DNA from: Brachionus rotundiformis
Taxonomy: Eukaryota; Rotifera; Eurotatoria; Ploima; Brachionidae
NCBI GenBank assembly: GCA_016802295.1
Contig: JAESIW010000137.1
Span: forward strand, 3,379,961 to 3,443,960
DNA: 64,000 nucleotides
Direction: 5' to 3'
This document shows positions 1-11,269 of the stretch, piece by piece (positions within the stretch are counted from its first letter, which is position 1; the number at the start of each line of letters is the position of its first letter). The notes below the pieces were generated by a model. The model saw only the letters and a list, made by a program, of their open reading frames with translations. It made no database searches and was not told the DNA's origin. The position numbers and the translations under genes are program-made.

Positions 1-3000
1 ATATGATTGAGAATTTTTATCTAACGGAATATCAATTTTAAAATATTGTTGATTGCCAACTTGTGTGGAAGAAATTTTTGGAAGCAAAAATTTTAAAAGT
101 TTGTTGGTATCATGAATACTAAGATTACTAGATCCAACATTTAACTGAAAATCTTTTAAATTTTGATTTGGTTGCTGAACTGAAGCACCATAGGATTGTT
201 GCTGAACTGAAGCACCATAGGATTGTTGCTGAACTGGACCTTGGTATGATTCTTGTTGTGGTTGTTGCACTGAAGCACCATAAGATTGTTGCTGAACTTG
301 ACCTTGGTATGATTCTTGTTTTGGTTGCTGTACTGAAGCACCATAAGATTGTTGCTGAACTTGACCTTGGTATGATTCTTGTTTTGGTTGCTGTACTGAA
401 GCACCATAAGATTGTTGCTGAACTTGACCTTGGTATGATTCTTGTTTTGGTTGCTGTACTGAAGCACCATAAGATTGTTGCTGAACAGGACCTTGGTATG
501 ATTCTTGTTGTGGTTGTTGCACTGAAGCACCATAAGATTGTTGCTGAACTTGACCTTGGTATGATTCTTGTTTTGGTTGTTGCACTGAAGCACCATAAGA
601 TTGTTGTTGAACTGGACCTTGGTATGATTCTTGTTGTGACCGCTGAACTGAAGCATCAATTTCCTTTAACAAAAAATAAAATAAAATTATAATGAAAATA
701 TAATCTAACTTTATATTTTGGAGTGGTAATCGAAATCTTAAAAAAAAAAAAACAATATATAATTAAAAAGCTTCACATTATTTAAACTACCTTAATATTT
801 GGAATATCATAAATTTGTTTTTCATTTTTTGTTTTAATTTGAGCATTAGAAATAGCATGTTTAATGTATTCAACAGGGTTTTGATCTTGCATGAGATTAT
901 TTTCATTAGAAATAACAGTATTCGAAGAATCATATTTATTTCTCTGTTTATCTATAAAAAAAATTAGAAAAAATAATTTCAAATAAACATACCATTTAAA
1001 AATGAAAATTTTATTTCGTTAATTTTACGTTTTAAATCGGGTGGAAGTTTAAAGATATTGTCAGAAAATTGGATATTATCAGCTTTTGAATCAGAACCTG
1101 CATATTTTGCAGAATTAATATAACCTTTTGAAACAAGATAACCTGAACCAGTATTGTCACTAAATTCAGAACCATCTTGAGCTTGTAAACCTGAGGCATA
1201 ACCGATAGTGTATTCAGAGCCTTTTGGACCTTGATAACCGTATCCAGGTGCATTTTGAGCTTGTGAACCAGAGGAAGCTTGATATTGATTAGCAGATCCA
1301 GAACCAGCAGAATATTCAGATCCTCCTTGAGCTTGTGAACCAGAGGAAGCTTGATATTGATTAGCAAATCCAGAACCGGCAGAATATTCAGATCTTCCTT
1401 GAACTTGTGTACCTGAACCAGATTCTGCAGTGTATTCAGAACCTTTTGGACCTTGATAACCGTATCCAGGTGCATTTTGAGCTTGTGAACCAGAGGAAGC
1501 TTGATATTGATTAGCAAATCCAGAACCGGCAGAATATTCAGATCCTCCTTGAACTTGTGTACCTGAACCAGATACTGCAGTGTATTCAGAACCTTTTGGA
1601 CCTTTAACAACAGATCCTAATCCACCTTGATTTTGATTAGCAAATCCAGAACTGGCAGAATATTCAGATCCTCCTTGAACTTGTGTACCTGAACCAGAAA
1701 CTGCAGTGTATTCAGAACCTTTTGGACCTTGATAACCGTATCCAGGTGCATTTTGAGCTTGTGAACCAGAGGAAGCTTGATATTGATTAGCAAATCCAGA
1801 ACCGGCAGAATATTCAGATCCTCCTTGAACTTGTGTACCTGAACCAGATACTGCAGTGTATTCAGAACCTTTTGGACCTTTAACAACAGATCCTAATCCA
1901 CCTTGATTTTGATTAGCAAATCCAGAACTGGCAGAATATTCAGATCCTCCTTGAACTTGTGTACCTGAACCAGAAACTGCAGTGTATTCAGAACCTTTTG
2001 GACCTTGATAACCGTATCCAGGTGCATTTTGAGCTTGTGAACCAGAGGAAGCTTGATATTGATTAGCAAATCCAGAACCGGCAGAATATTCAGATCCTCC
2101 TTGAACTTGTGTACCTGAACCAGATACTGCAGTGTATTCAGAACCTTTTGGACCTTTAACAACAGATCCTAATCCACCTTGATTTTGATTAGCAAATCCA
2201 GAACTGGCAGAATATTCAGATCCTCCTTGAACTTGTGTACCTGAACCAGAAACTGCAGTGTATTCAGAACCTTTTGGACCTTGATAACCGTATCCAGGTG
2301 CATTTTGAGCTTGTGAACCAGAGGAAGCTTGATATTGATTAGCAGATCCAGAACCGGCAGAATATTCAGATCTTCCTTGAACTTGTGTACCTGAACCAGA
2401 TTCTGCAGTGTATTCAGAACCTTTTGGACCTTGATAACCGTATCCAGGTGCATTTTGAGCTTGTGAACCAGAGGAAGCTTGATATTGATTAGCAGATCCA
2501 GAACCGGCAGAATATTCAGATCCTCCTTGAACTTGTGAACCTGAACCAGTTATTCCGGTGTATTTAAAGCTTTTTGAACCCTCAATTAATTCAGATCCTG
2601 CATGAGATTTAGAACCTGAGGTATTACCGATACTGTATTTAGAGCCTTTTTGATTTAGATCACCTGAACCAGATATTCCTGTGTATTCAGAACCTTTTGG
2701 AGTTTGTGAACCATTTCCAGTTCCTACTTGAGCTTGGTAAGCAGATCCAGAGCCGGCAGAGTTTTCAGAATTGGTAGTGTAATTAGAACTTTTTGAACCT
2801 TTAGAACCGTATCTAGGTCCATCTGAGGAAGCTTGAGATAGGTAATCTGAATCAACACCGGTATAATATTGAGAAGCTTTTTGACCATGAGAATTATAAT
2901 CTAATCCACCTTGAGTTTGGTAAGCTGATCCAGTACCGTCAACTAATTCAGAACCTTTTTGAGCTTGAGTATCTGCACTGCTAATATAATCCGTGGCAGA

Positions 3001-3677
3001 ATGTTCTTCATTTCCTGGTTGATAACTTGAACCAGCTTGTGAATTATATCCTGTTCCAATTTTATGATCATTATTTGATTCATATCCTTCTTTATTTGTC
3101 GTTTCACTTATTTTTACTACTTTAACTTTGTTCCCCTTTTTATAACTATGATAATCTTTTGTGTTATAGTCCCAATCACTTTGATCAATTATTATAAATT
3201 TGTTTCTGTCTATTTACTTTAATCTTACCATGTTATTATGTGTTGATTCCATTTTGTTCCTGGTGCACATTTCATTAAATAAGGTATATTTGCGGTGCAT
3301 TCAATGAAATAGTTTGGTGCAATGCTTTCATCTGCACTTGCATATTGTCTCCTTTTTACACATGGATTTACGAAATTTTCTTGGCATGTTAAGCCATAGG
3401 TTCCATCGTTACATCTACAAAATGTTTCTGTTATTATGTCATCTTCCCATATTGGTTCTGGAGTTCCAGATACACAATTATTTGCTAATTTTGCTTTTAG
3501 TAGTTTTTTCATCTCATTTTTTTTTTTTAGATCTTAAATTATTTTTAATTTTCTTCCTGAAATATATTTATTTTTACCTTTAATTCCTTTTACACTTAGT
3601 ATTATTTCTTCGCTTTTAATTATTTCAACGTTCAGGATAGAAAATAATATCAAAATTGTTATTCCGTTTTGTAACAT
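1..3677 (-). CDS. Secreted EGF-like/CBM14 repeat protein (3' end off window)
   Basis: Spliced model: exons 3677-3578, 3532-3229, 3178-993, 951-791 and 663 to beyond base 1; all junctions are GT/AG and keep frame, giving about 1,138 residues before the window ends. It opens with a signal peptide (MLQNGITILILFSI...). Next comes an EGF-like half (CRCNDGTYGLTC), then a chitin-binding type 2 (CBM14) module whose last visible cysteine is made by a TGT codon split by the 3179-3228 intron (HIIT-C-DWD). The rest is low complexity: Gly/Ser-rich repeats (GPKGSEYTAVSGSG, GGSEYSAGSG), then Gln-rich repeats (SYGASVQQPKQ). By family knowledge such proteins bind chitin in cuticle, eggshell or peritrophic matrix; the exact tissue is unknown. 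The start is the only upstream Met that gives a signal peptide. Other frames of the repeats are also open because the repeats avoid stops, but they are shadows. Confidence 0.8.
170..650 (-). repeat. 63-bp tandem repeat encoding Gln-rich motif
   Basis: About seven to eight copies of a 63-bp unit encode SYGASVQQPKQESYQGQVQQQ-like 21-residue blocks on the minus strand, within the last visible exon of the matrix protein. The period stays a multiple of three and no stops occur, so the array is under coding constraint. Copies differ mainly by PKQ versus QQ variants. Confidence 0.9.
1226..2560 (-). repeat. Tandem coding repeats, 276-bp higher-order unit
   Basis: Inside the large exon of the matrix protein, units at 1617-1892 and 1893-2168 are each 276 bp (92 codons) and look almost identical base for base. 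Each unit is two related halves: a GPKGSEYTAVSGSGTQVQ-type block followed by NQGGLGSVVK, and the same block followed by YQASSGSQAQ plus NAPGYGYQ. Partial copies extend the array on both sides. The near identity points to recent unequal crossing-over or gene conversion. Confidence 0.9.
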
Positions 3678-4446
3678 TTTCGCCTTTAAATCATTCATTT
3701 ATTATTTTTTTTAATTATTTAATTTTTCAGATTCATACCATTATTTTTAATTTTGATCTTTTTTGGATTGATAATCTTTTTTCAATTCCAATTTAAATAG
3801 TAATTTTAAAGTTTATCATGTTTTTAAAAAGCATGCTTTGATGTGTTAGCAATACAAAGATTTTTTATTCAAAACACTTTTTTCTTTGATTTATTCTTTT
3901 TTTTAATTCGAAAACTTGAAATTTATTGTATATGATATTTAGTCTTAATTTTTTTAAGCTTTGAAAAATTTTGATCAGCTAATAATTATGTAAATAAAGT
4001 ATCAAAAATCGTCGAGAGAAAAAAAAATTAAAATTTGTTAAATTTTCTTGATTTAAAAGATTAAATTTTTTATTTTTAGTCATTTTATTTAATAGAGAAA
4101 ATCATTAAACTGAAAAAAAAGTCAAAATTAACTTTTGTGTCATTTTTTTTAAATAGAGTAGAGTTAAAATATTTTTCTATGTCTGTTCCATTCTTCTTCT
4201 ACTTTAAATTTTTTATTTAATCATAAACTAAATAAAATTTTTATTTGTTAAGTATAATTTAAAATATTTTGCCTTCTAAAACAGTTTAAATATGATTGTC
4301 CTAGAATTAATAAAAATTTAGCCTTAAATTAATAAAACTTTTTTTAAAATCAAAAATTAACATTTTATTTTAATCATTTAATATACTTTTTACATTAAAA
4401 ACAAACAAAAATTTTATTTATTAATCATAAATAAAAACCAATTGAG
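3678..4446. other. Intergenic, no gene seen
   Basis: AT-rich spacer holding the 5' flank of the matrix-protein gene and the 3' flank of CWC22. Both genes are on the minus strand. I see no open frame or RNA gene in it. Confidence 0.6.
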
Positions 4447-6354
4447 TTATTTTCTTGATTTTTTATTATTTTTTTTATCTTTGCGCTTTTTTTTATCTTT
4501 TCTCTTCTTTTTGGACTTTCGTTTAGAGTCTGAATCAGAATCCGAGCTATTTGAACTAGTTGTCTCACTATCACTTGATGAACTTGATCTACTTGATGAC
4601 GAATTGCGTCTTTTTTTCTTCTTTTTGCTTTTTTTGTCACTTTCCTTATCAGATTTGCTTTTATCCAAGTCACTGTTGTCCAAAACCATTGGTTGCATTA
4701 ATTTTGGTGCAGTTTTTAAATGCTCTCTTAAGTCATCGGTCAAAGCACCAAGTCCTATCGAAGTAAAAAAATTAATCGAAAAGCGAGTATGACGCGGATT
4801 ATCTCTTGGAAAAAGTCCACCAAAAAACTCTTGCAGAGTTAGATCACTAAAGCGCTCTTTTAATTTTACAATACCCATATGTTCACTAAGATCTAGAAGT
4901 AAATTTTTTAAAAAAACTCTTGAAGAAGATGTTGTTTCGTCTTCGTTCAGGTGCACACACTCAAATACCCCCCAGGATATTGAGTCCGTATGTAATAAAT
5001 GAGAAAGCAATTTGGACACATTTCTGAGCTTGACAGTTTCCAATCGATGACATGTTTCATACTGCTGCTTGAATATTTCCTCAAAGTGCTCCACATATTC
5101 CTTTTTCAGCTCACAAAATCGCTGGGCCAACAGTCCAAAAAACCTCTCATAGGTTCTTTGCTGAGCACATGAATCCAAAATCATTTGACACAGTTCCATT
5201 TCCTGGTTTTTCTTAATGTTCATTTTTAACAATTTGTGAGCGCATTCTTGAAAGTCCAGCGATGATTGAATGGTCAAATAGATGGTGCGTCTGAGTGCCA
5301 CCAAATTTGTCTCGGTTTCATCAATAATCATTTGATCATCTTCATTTTTTTCTTCAGTTTCTTCTTCTGGTTTTTCTTCCTGTTCCTCATCACTTTCCTC
5401 GCCGCTGCTCGATCCACTTTCATCCGAATCGGACTCATCCAAAATTTCTCGCTTCAAAATGTTGTATTTCTTCTCATTTTCTTCATAATCTGGATCATAT
5501 TTGAAAATATTCAAACCAGATTGAACATCTAAATCATCATCATCTAAACTCAAAAAATGAGTGTACTGTTCTGATTCCTCAACTAGGTCCAATTCTTTTA
5601 GCACAACTGGATAATCCTTAAAGTCATCCTTGCGAATGGCAAACATTACTTCGATCATATATTGAATTCTTTTGTCATCAACCATCTCGTTTTGCTCATT
5701 TAAAATGTTCCTAAGGGATTCAAAGAGAGCGTGCAGACTTTTAGGTGATTCCATTGATAATTTTTTTCCGCATTCTTTAAGCAAACCAATGCCAACTTCT
5801 ACCGAATGATTGGTCGGATTTTCTAGAAGCAAAGTTAAAACTTGTAATGCCAGAATTTCATGAGATACATTTTGGTTTATTAAATGGGCTATGAATTTGC
5901 ATGTTGAGATACATTGGTCTTTTCTGTTTTGTTTGTAGGATGTTTTAAATTGTACAACAAGTCTTTTGAGAAGAAGTTCGCCAATTTGTGGAAATTTCAT
6001 ATTGATTATGGCCATAAGCGATGCATATACATTGGTAAAAGTTGGCGAGAAAAGTTGAGCTTGCATAATAGATCGGCACAAAAGACCGCGACCACGAATG
6101 ATGTTCTCTTTAAACAGCTCTCTGACAACTTGTGAAATGTTGGGTATGTTTACTTTGTTCACAAGACCGTGGATACTTTTTTTCAAAGCTTCCCATGATA
6201 AACGTTGGTACTCGGCACCACTTTTGTCACTTATGGCCTCTTGGAGCAGCTTTAATTTCGCAGGCGGAATGTATACACCTGCCGTAATTGGCTTAGAAAT
6301 AGTTGGTTGTTTTTTGGTCTCGGAAGAGTCTGAATTTGGAGTCTCAGATGACAT
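4447..6354 (-). CDS. CWC22: Pre-mRNA-splicing factor CWC22 homologue
   Basis: Single-exon gene of 635 residues. CWC22 is a spliceosome component that escorts eIF4A3 to pre-mRNA so that exon junction complexes are deposited. The N-terminal part (about 45-235) is the MIF4G domain, with the family signature AGVYIPPAKLKLL followed by the SWEALKKSIHGLVNKVN stretch. An acidic linker (about 305-345, DESDSDESGSSSGEESDEE) follows, then the MA3 domain (about 350-470) and the conserved block FFGGLFPRDNPRHTRFSINF. The C terminus is a Ser/Arg/Lys-rich tail typical of splicing proteins. It is shorter than the human protein (about 900 residues), mostly in the terminal low-complexity regions. The start matches the beginning of the family's disordered N terminus. 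It is one of the few intronless genes here. Confidence 0.95.
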   Translation of the reverse strand: MSSETPNSDSSETKKQPTISKPITAGVYIPPAKLKLLQEAISDKSGAEYQRLSWEALKKSIHGLVNKVNIPNISQVVRELFKENIIRGRGLLCRSIMQAQLFSPTFTNVYASLMAIINMKFPQIGELLLKRLVVQFKTSYKQNRKDQCISTCKFIAHLINQNVSHEILALQVLTLLLENPTNHSVEVGIGLLKECGKKLSMESPKSLHALFESLRNILNEQNEMVDDKRIQYMIEVMFAIRKDDFKDYPVVLKELDLVEESEQYTHFLSLDDDDLDVQSGLNIFKYDPDYEENEKKYNILKREILDESDSDESGSSSGEESDEEQEEKPEEETEEKNEDDQMIIDETETNLVALRRTIYLTIQSSLDFQECAHKLLKMNIKKNQEMELCQMILDSCAQQRTYERFFGLLAQRFCELKKEYVEHFEEIFKQQYETCHRLETVKLRNVSKLLSHLLHTDSISWGVFECVHLNEDETTSSSRVFLKNLLLDLSEHMGIVKLKERFSDLTLQEFFGGLFPRDNPRHTRFSINFFTSIGLGALTDDLREHLKTAPKLMQPMVLDNSDLDKSKSDKESDKKSKKKKKRRNSSSSRSSSSSDSETTSSNSSDSDSDSKRKSKKKRKDKKKRKDKKNNKKSRK

Positions 6355-7217
6355 CTTTTCAGCTGGCTAAATATTGTATCTTTTTTTTAATTTCTTAATT
6401 TTAATAGAAGAAATAATTTCAATAAAGTATACTTATATTTAAAGTAATTGAAAAACAACATTAATTGAGAATTAAGTTAACATTTTTTAGACTAAATTTC
6501 TTCTTTCAATTTAATTTGAAATTTTATCCAAACTGGAAAAATAGTTGAGATTAAAATTAAAAAAATAAGTAATTTAAAAATTGATTAATTGTATACTGTA
6601 AATTAATTATAATCAGAAAAAAACTCGTTTATCTTAATTCTTAATTTTAGTTCTTAATTCGTTTATTTTGTATTAGAAATTACAACAATATTAATTAATA
6701 TATAATTAAAAATATTTAAGTTTATAAATTTTAATTATCTGATTAATCCCTTAAAAACGAGCTTAAAAAAACTGAACATCTTTGGCAACAAAAGAATGTA
6801 CTAGGTACATTTAAGAGCTATCTTTTAATTTTTCAGTGATTTTTATCACAAAAAGTTTATAAATTACTTATTAAAGATTGAATAAAAACGTATTTAAATT
6901 ATTCAAGCAATTTTTCAAAACAAATTATCCTGGTTTATAATAAACTTTTTTCTTTTATAAGTCATTAAATTATTAAGTATTATTGATGTTTTTAGATAAA
7001 TTTAATTTAATAATATTTAGAATTAATTCGAGTTGGAATTTATTTAATTGATTTTAAAGAAAAGTAAAAAATTCACATCTTATTTTTAATTTATTCATTT
7101 CAAAACATCCATACATAGTTTTACAAAAATTTACTAATTTTTTTTAAATATTTTTTATCATTTTTTTACAAATACAACATTCAATGCAAAAAATTAAAAT
7201 TTTTAAAAAAATATTTT
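6355..7217. other. Intergenic, no gene seen
   Basis: About 860 bases of A/T-rich sequence between two minus-strand genes. It contains the promoter side of CWC22 and the 3' side of the GPCR gene. No supported feature was found. Confidence 0.6.
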
Positions 7218-8297
7218 TTATATTCGAGATTTTTTAGCTGAATCACTATTAACTTCTTTTGATTTAATTTTGCACATTAATGCATTGGTTACATATCTAC
7301 GAAATTTAATATTTGTTGCCAAACAGTTAAAGAAAAGAGTCGCATGAAACAGAAAAGCAAACGAGTCTGCCATGCTCAAAAAAGACATTCCATTTGGTAA
7401 ATTAAAAAAGTAATAAAAGTAAAAACCGGTCATGATTGTCACCGGCAGAGTCATGATAATGTATCCAAAAGTTATTGCTAATATTGACACAGTTAGTCTT
7501 CTTTTTTTAACAATTGATTTTATGTGATCTTTGTTATTTGACGACTTTATTGAGCTATTTAGCATCAGTGTTTTGGTAATTAGTAATATGTTGAATACAA
7601 ACATTACTGTGAATGGAAAAAAGTTATATACTCCAAGATTTACACGATCCCATGTTGGATAAAGCCTAAATTCTGAATTGTACCAATAGCATACTTGATA
7701 TTCAATAAGAAGATCAGTTTTCGAAATCCAGGTTCCGTTTACAATTTCAGCTGTAGTTTCATTTTTCATACTTCTTATATGTTTATGGTTTCCATTGAAT
7801 ATGAGAATGTGAAAGTTAAGCAAAAAAAGAAAAGATATTATAATAGATGACCAAATATAAGAGCTCTTTACTGTCGAGAATGGCATACGGCTATAAATTG
7901 ATCCAGGAGTTGACATTATGGCTATAAAACGATCCAAACACATAATGCTAAGCAATAGTCCAGTTGCTTGTAGTGAGAAGTATTGCAGAAATATGAAAAA
8001 TTTACAGGTAAAGTCATTCAAATACTCAATTTGAATATTAAAGTTTGGTTTTAAAAAGTGATTTAAATTCCATACAAATAGAGAGGTTGTTCCAAAAATG
8101 GCCACAAATGACAAGAATACCATCGAAGATATAGTTTTGAACTCTTTGGAAAATCTAAATATGAAAAAGCATGCTGTGTTGCCAATTATTCCCAGAAATA
8201 TTACGATTAATGGTAAAAATGATACTATTTTGTCAAAAAGATCTGAAGATTGTTTATCTGTTTGTGTAGTGTTCATTTTATAGTTGAATAAATTCAA
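7218..8297 (-). CDS. Rhodopsin-like G protein-coupled receptor, orphan
   Basis: Intronless, 359 residues, seven hydrophobic segments. TM1 carries the GN motif (FLGIIGNTACF). TM3 ends in CLDRF, a variant of the E/DRY motif, and the TM3 cysteine (NDFTCKFF) can pair with the loop-2 cysteine in YQVCYWYN. TM6 contains the LPVTIMTGF proline region. TM7 reads FFNCLATNIKF in place of the usual NPxxY, so the receptor is divergent. The N terminus has an NTT glycosylation site. Ligand unknown; the shape is that of peptide-type receptors that are expanded in many invertebrates. M8 is an alternative start. Located on the plasma membrane by family knowledge. Confidence 0.85.
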   Translation of the reverse strand: MNLFNYKMNTTQTDKQSSDLFDKIVSFLPLIVIFLGIIGNTACFFIFRFSKEFKTISSMVFLSFVAIFGTTSLFVWNLNHFLKPNFNIQIEYLNDFTCKFFIFLQYFSLQATGLLLSIMCLDRFIAIMSTPGSIYSRMPFSTVKSSYIWSSIIISFLFLLNFHILIFNGNHKHIRSMKNETTAEIVNGTWISKTDLLIEYQVCYWYNSEFRLYPTWDRVNLGVYNFFPFTVMFVFNILLITKTLMLNSSIKSSNNKDHIKSIVKKRRLTVSILAITFGYIIMTLPVTIMTGFYFYYFFNLPNGMSFLSMADSFAFLFHATLFFNCLATNIKFRRYVTNALMCKIKSKEVNSDSAKKSRI

Positions 8298-9195
8298 ATT
8301 GTTTTGATTATTTTTTTAAAAGGTTACCTAAAAAAAAAAATTAATTTTAAACTGATTTTGAATGTATATTTTTTTTTCTCAATTCAAACAGAATCTTTTT
8401 TTGTCAAAGAGAAAAATAAAATTTAGATTATTAAATATTAAAGAATATATTTTGAGTGATATAATAAAACAGTTTAAAATGTTTGGTAATTATAACCTAC
8501 TTATATTCATTATTATCTAAATCTAATTTATTTCCGAAAGATGAATAAAAAACAATTGATTGCATTAATGTTTAATTGAATAAAAAAAATTAATGGCTTA
8601 TTGTTCTTACAGGAAAAAAATTAAAAAGATAATAATTCATCCTTAGAAATTTTTGGATGTATTTTACTGTAATTTTTGGCTCAAATTTTCAACAAAAAAA
8701 AACAAACAAATAGGAGTCAAGTCGATTTTCATTATCAGGTTTTCAAATTTATAGTCTGTTTATTTTTAAATTGTAAATTACTGATCAATATTTAGTTAAT
8801 TGATTTTATTTTAGATATTTTTCTTTAATTTAAATCCCAAAATTATTCAGTTATGGTGTAGACAAAAAACTTAATTGATTTACTAATTGCTTAAATTGAA
8901 TTATTCTTAAAAAATAATTTAAACAATGGAATCAATTAATTAAAATTAAAATGTTCTAGAAAATATTTGATAATTCAAAATTCGAAATTTCGTCAAATTC
9001 TTAATACATAATTTTTAAAATAATTTATTGAATAAAAAAGAATTACTTTTAAATATATTTTTAGAAAAAAGTTTTTAAGAAAATATTTTTTATTAACTCT
9101 TATAATTAATGTACATTAATTTCTATCTTCATTAATTTTTTTACCTCGAATTAAAGAAGCTTTAAAAAATTAAAAACAAAAATTAATAAAATAAA
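8298..9195. other. Intergenic, no gene seen
   Basis: About 900 bases, A/T homopolymer-rich, between the GPCR start and the endoglycoceramidase stop. No supported gene or repeat. Confidence 0.6.
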
Positions 9196-10867
9196 TTATA
9201 TTGATAAAGAAATTATACTTATTTTCACAATTTTCGATAAGAAAAAATTATTCAAATTTACAATTTTTTTTAAATTTTCATCATTTAACAAAATCAAAAG
9301 TCTAAAATTATCATTATCATACACCCATCTAAGAAAAGAAGGAATTTTGCAGTAAAATCCATTTGGATAAACATCGGGTGGAATGTGAATTTCAGTTGGA
9401 GCTAATGCTTGCTCATAATTAGTCATATTTATTCTAAACTCAAATATGAACTCTTTTGATGTCGAATTAAAATTAAACCTAATGGGAATGCCATTGGTTT
9501 TTTTGGGATAAACTCTGGAAAATAACTCAACCAGTTCATGAATTTCTTTCAGAGTGTCTGATTCATAAAATTTGGAATCCCAGTAACACCATGACTGAAA
9601 ATTTCTATCACTTTCATCTAAAATTGCTTTACATTCATCTAAATTATATACAGAATCGTTCCTTTTAAAAGCACATTCGCCAAACTCTGTTAAAAATGAT
9701 GGACCACCTCCCAATTCCAGCATATCCAGTTTTACCGAATCAAATGAAATTTTCAATTGTATATCATCGCAAATAATTTTGTCCAATTCTGGATAAGTTC
9801 CATTCATTAATGGATTTTTCTTAAAATTTAGAAACCAACAGTAGTAATGCCAGCTAAATACTGTTCTTTCATAATCATAACCTGGTGGACGTTTAAAACC
9901 TGTCCCAAAATAGTTCCTATTCAACAGAACACCTTTATATGAACAATTCATTTAAATATTCATTTAATATTTTTTTTAAAGTTTTCACCCCAAGTCACTG
10001 GCTCGTAAAAAATAAGTGTATTTTTATCATATTTTCTGATTGTTTCATAAGTTCTATCATAAAGTTTTAATAAATTTCTTGATCCAGCTACACCAGGCAA
10101 TAAAAGTAGTGGATTGGCATAAACATTTCCAGCCCATGGCTCGTTTAAAAGCTCATAGCCTAAAACATTTTTTTTATCCGAAAAAAACTTGGCAATTATT
10201 GACCAATAGTCTTGAAAATAATCTGCAAAATTGTTTATATTATCGTACAAACATTGGAATGCATGACCACATGATTCTGTTATGTAAGCAGCAAATACAG
10301 ACAAATTTAATGTCGCATTTTTAAGAGGCCAAGGAAAATCAAATTTTGATTTTGGTAATTCATCTAGAATCCATTTTGGTACTCCGTCATACGAATTACT
10401 AAAATTTGAATTGATTTAAAAATTAAAAATTTTTTAAATTAGTAAAAAGTATACAATTTAGAAGACATCATATCCTGATGAAGATCAATAATCACATAAA
10501 AATCATATAAAGCTAATTTGTCAACTATTTCCACCATATAGTTAATGTATGTTTGGTTAAGTAAATTTTTTTCTGGCATTATACCTGACCACATTACACC
10601 TAATCGAATGGTGTTAAAGCCCCATTTTTTTAAATTAAGCAATTGAGTATTATTGGTAATATCTAGTTCTTTTGTGTCCGGAACCCATGGGAATTCTTTT
10701 CTAACAGCATTTATGCCATGAAATAAAACAACTCGATTTTGGTCGTCTACAAACCACTTACCATTTATTCGAATTTTGGAAAATTTAGATCCTGAGCTAG
10801 CATTAATAATCATCAAAGCTTGAACTAAAACAAAATTTTTCAGCCATCTGATCATATTGCGCCTCAT
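9196..10867 (-). CDS. Endoglycoceramidase (GH5 family)
   Basis: Three exons, 10867-10455, 10398-9989 and 9932-9196, with two 56-nt GT/AG introns; 519 residues. Endoglycoceramidases cleave the bond between the oligosaccharide and ceramide of glycosphingolipids, in the gut lumen or lysosome. The N terminus is a signal peptide with a basic start (RWLKNFVLVQALMIIN). GH5 landmarks appear in order: NGKWFVDDQNRVVLFHGINA, the DLHQD motif, the acid/base Glu in ELLNEPW (about residue 224), HYYCW, and the nucleophile Glu in FLTEFGE (about residue 357). Joining exons 2 and 3 restores PVTWG-VLLN, as expected for the family. Both catalytic residues are present, so the gene looks functional. The very end is poorly conserved and a further small exon cannot be excluded. 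Confidence 0.9.
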
Positions 10868-11269
10868 TGTATCTCAATTTCTAACTTATTTTGTCACTTA
10901 AGCCTTTGTTAATGATATCATTTAATGGGCGTGTATTTGTTTTTTGTTAAAATTTAATATTTTAAAAATTAATAATAAAAAATATTGTATTAAAACATAA
11001 TTTGTATGTATTAAGAAAAAAAAATTGTCTTTATAATATATTGTATAATTATATTTAAAAAATCCTGATTATTTTCTATATTAATTTCTTCTCTTGTTAA
11101 AAAATTAATAATTGAATTATCTATTTTTTATCATTTTTTAATAAAATTTGTATCAACTATTCTTCACAGCCTTCATTATTTTAAAAATTGATTCAAATTG
11201 ACTTTGAACAAAAATAAATAAAGATAAAATTATTTTTACAATAAATATTTATTGATATGGACAATTAAA
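10868..11269. other. Intergenic, no gene seen
   Basis: About 400 bases of AT-rich spacer between the endoglycoceramidase start and the PAM18 stop. Nothing else supported. Confidence 0.6.

Noticed and set aside
156..692. Long open frames on both strands through the 63-bp repeats, and CRISPR-like regular spacing
   Set aside because: The true frame is the third minus-strand frame (SYGASVQQPKQ), which joins upstream exons by splicing. Repeats are direct, coding and without unique spacers, so not CRISPR.
1032..2453. Several minus-strand frames starting with MLKVQKVLNT or MHLDTVIKV
   Set aside because: They are shifted-frame readings of the Gly/Ser repeat; the spliced frame with signal peptide and CBM14 reads GPKGSEYT.
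4442..6370. Plus-strand open frames inside CWC22
   Set aside because: Antisense shadows of the CWC22 coding sequence; compositions rich in Phe/Leu/Ser mirror its Lys/Glu-rich codons.
9933..9988. Frameshift breaking the endoglycoceramidase
   Set aside because: A 56-nt GT/AG intron removes the stops and restores the family sequence PVTWG-VLLN.
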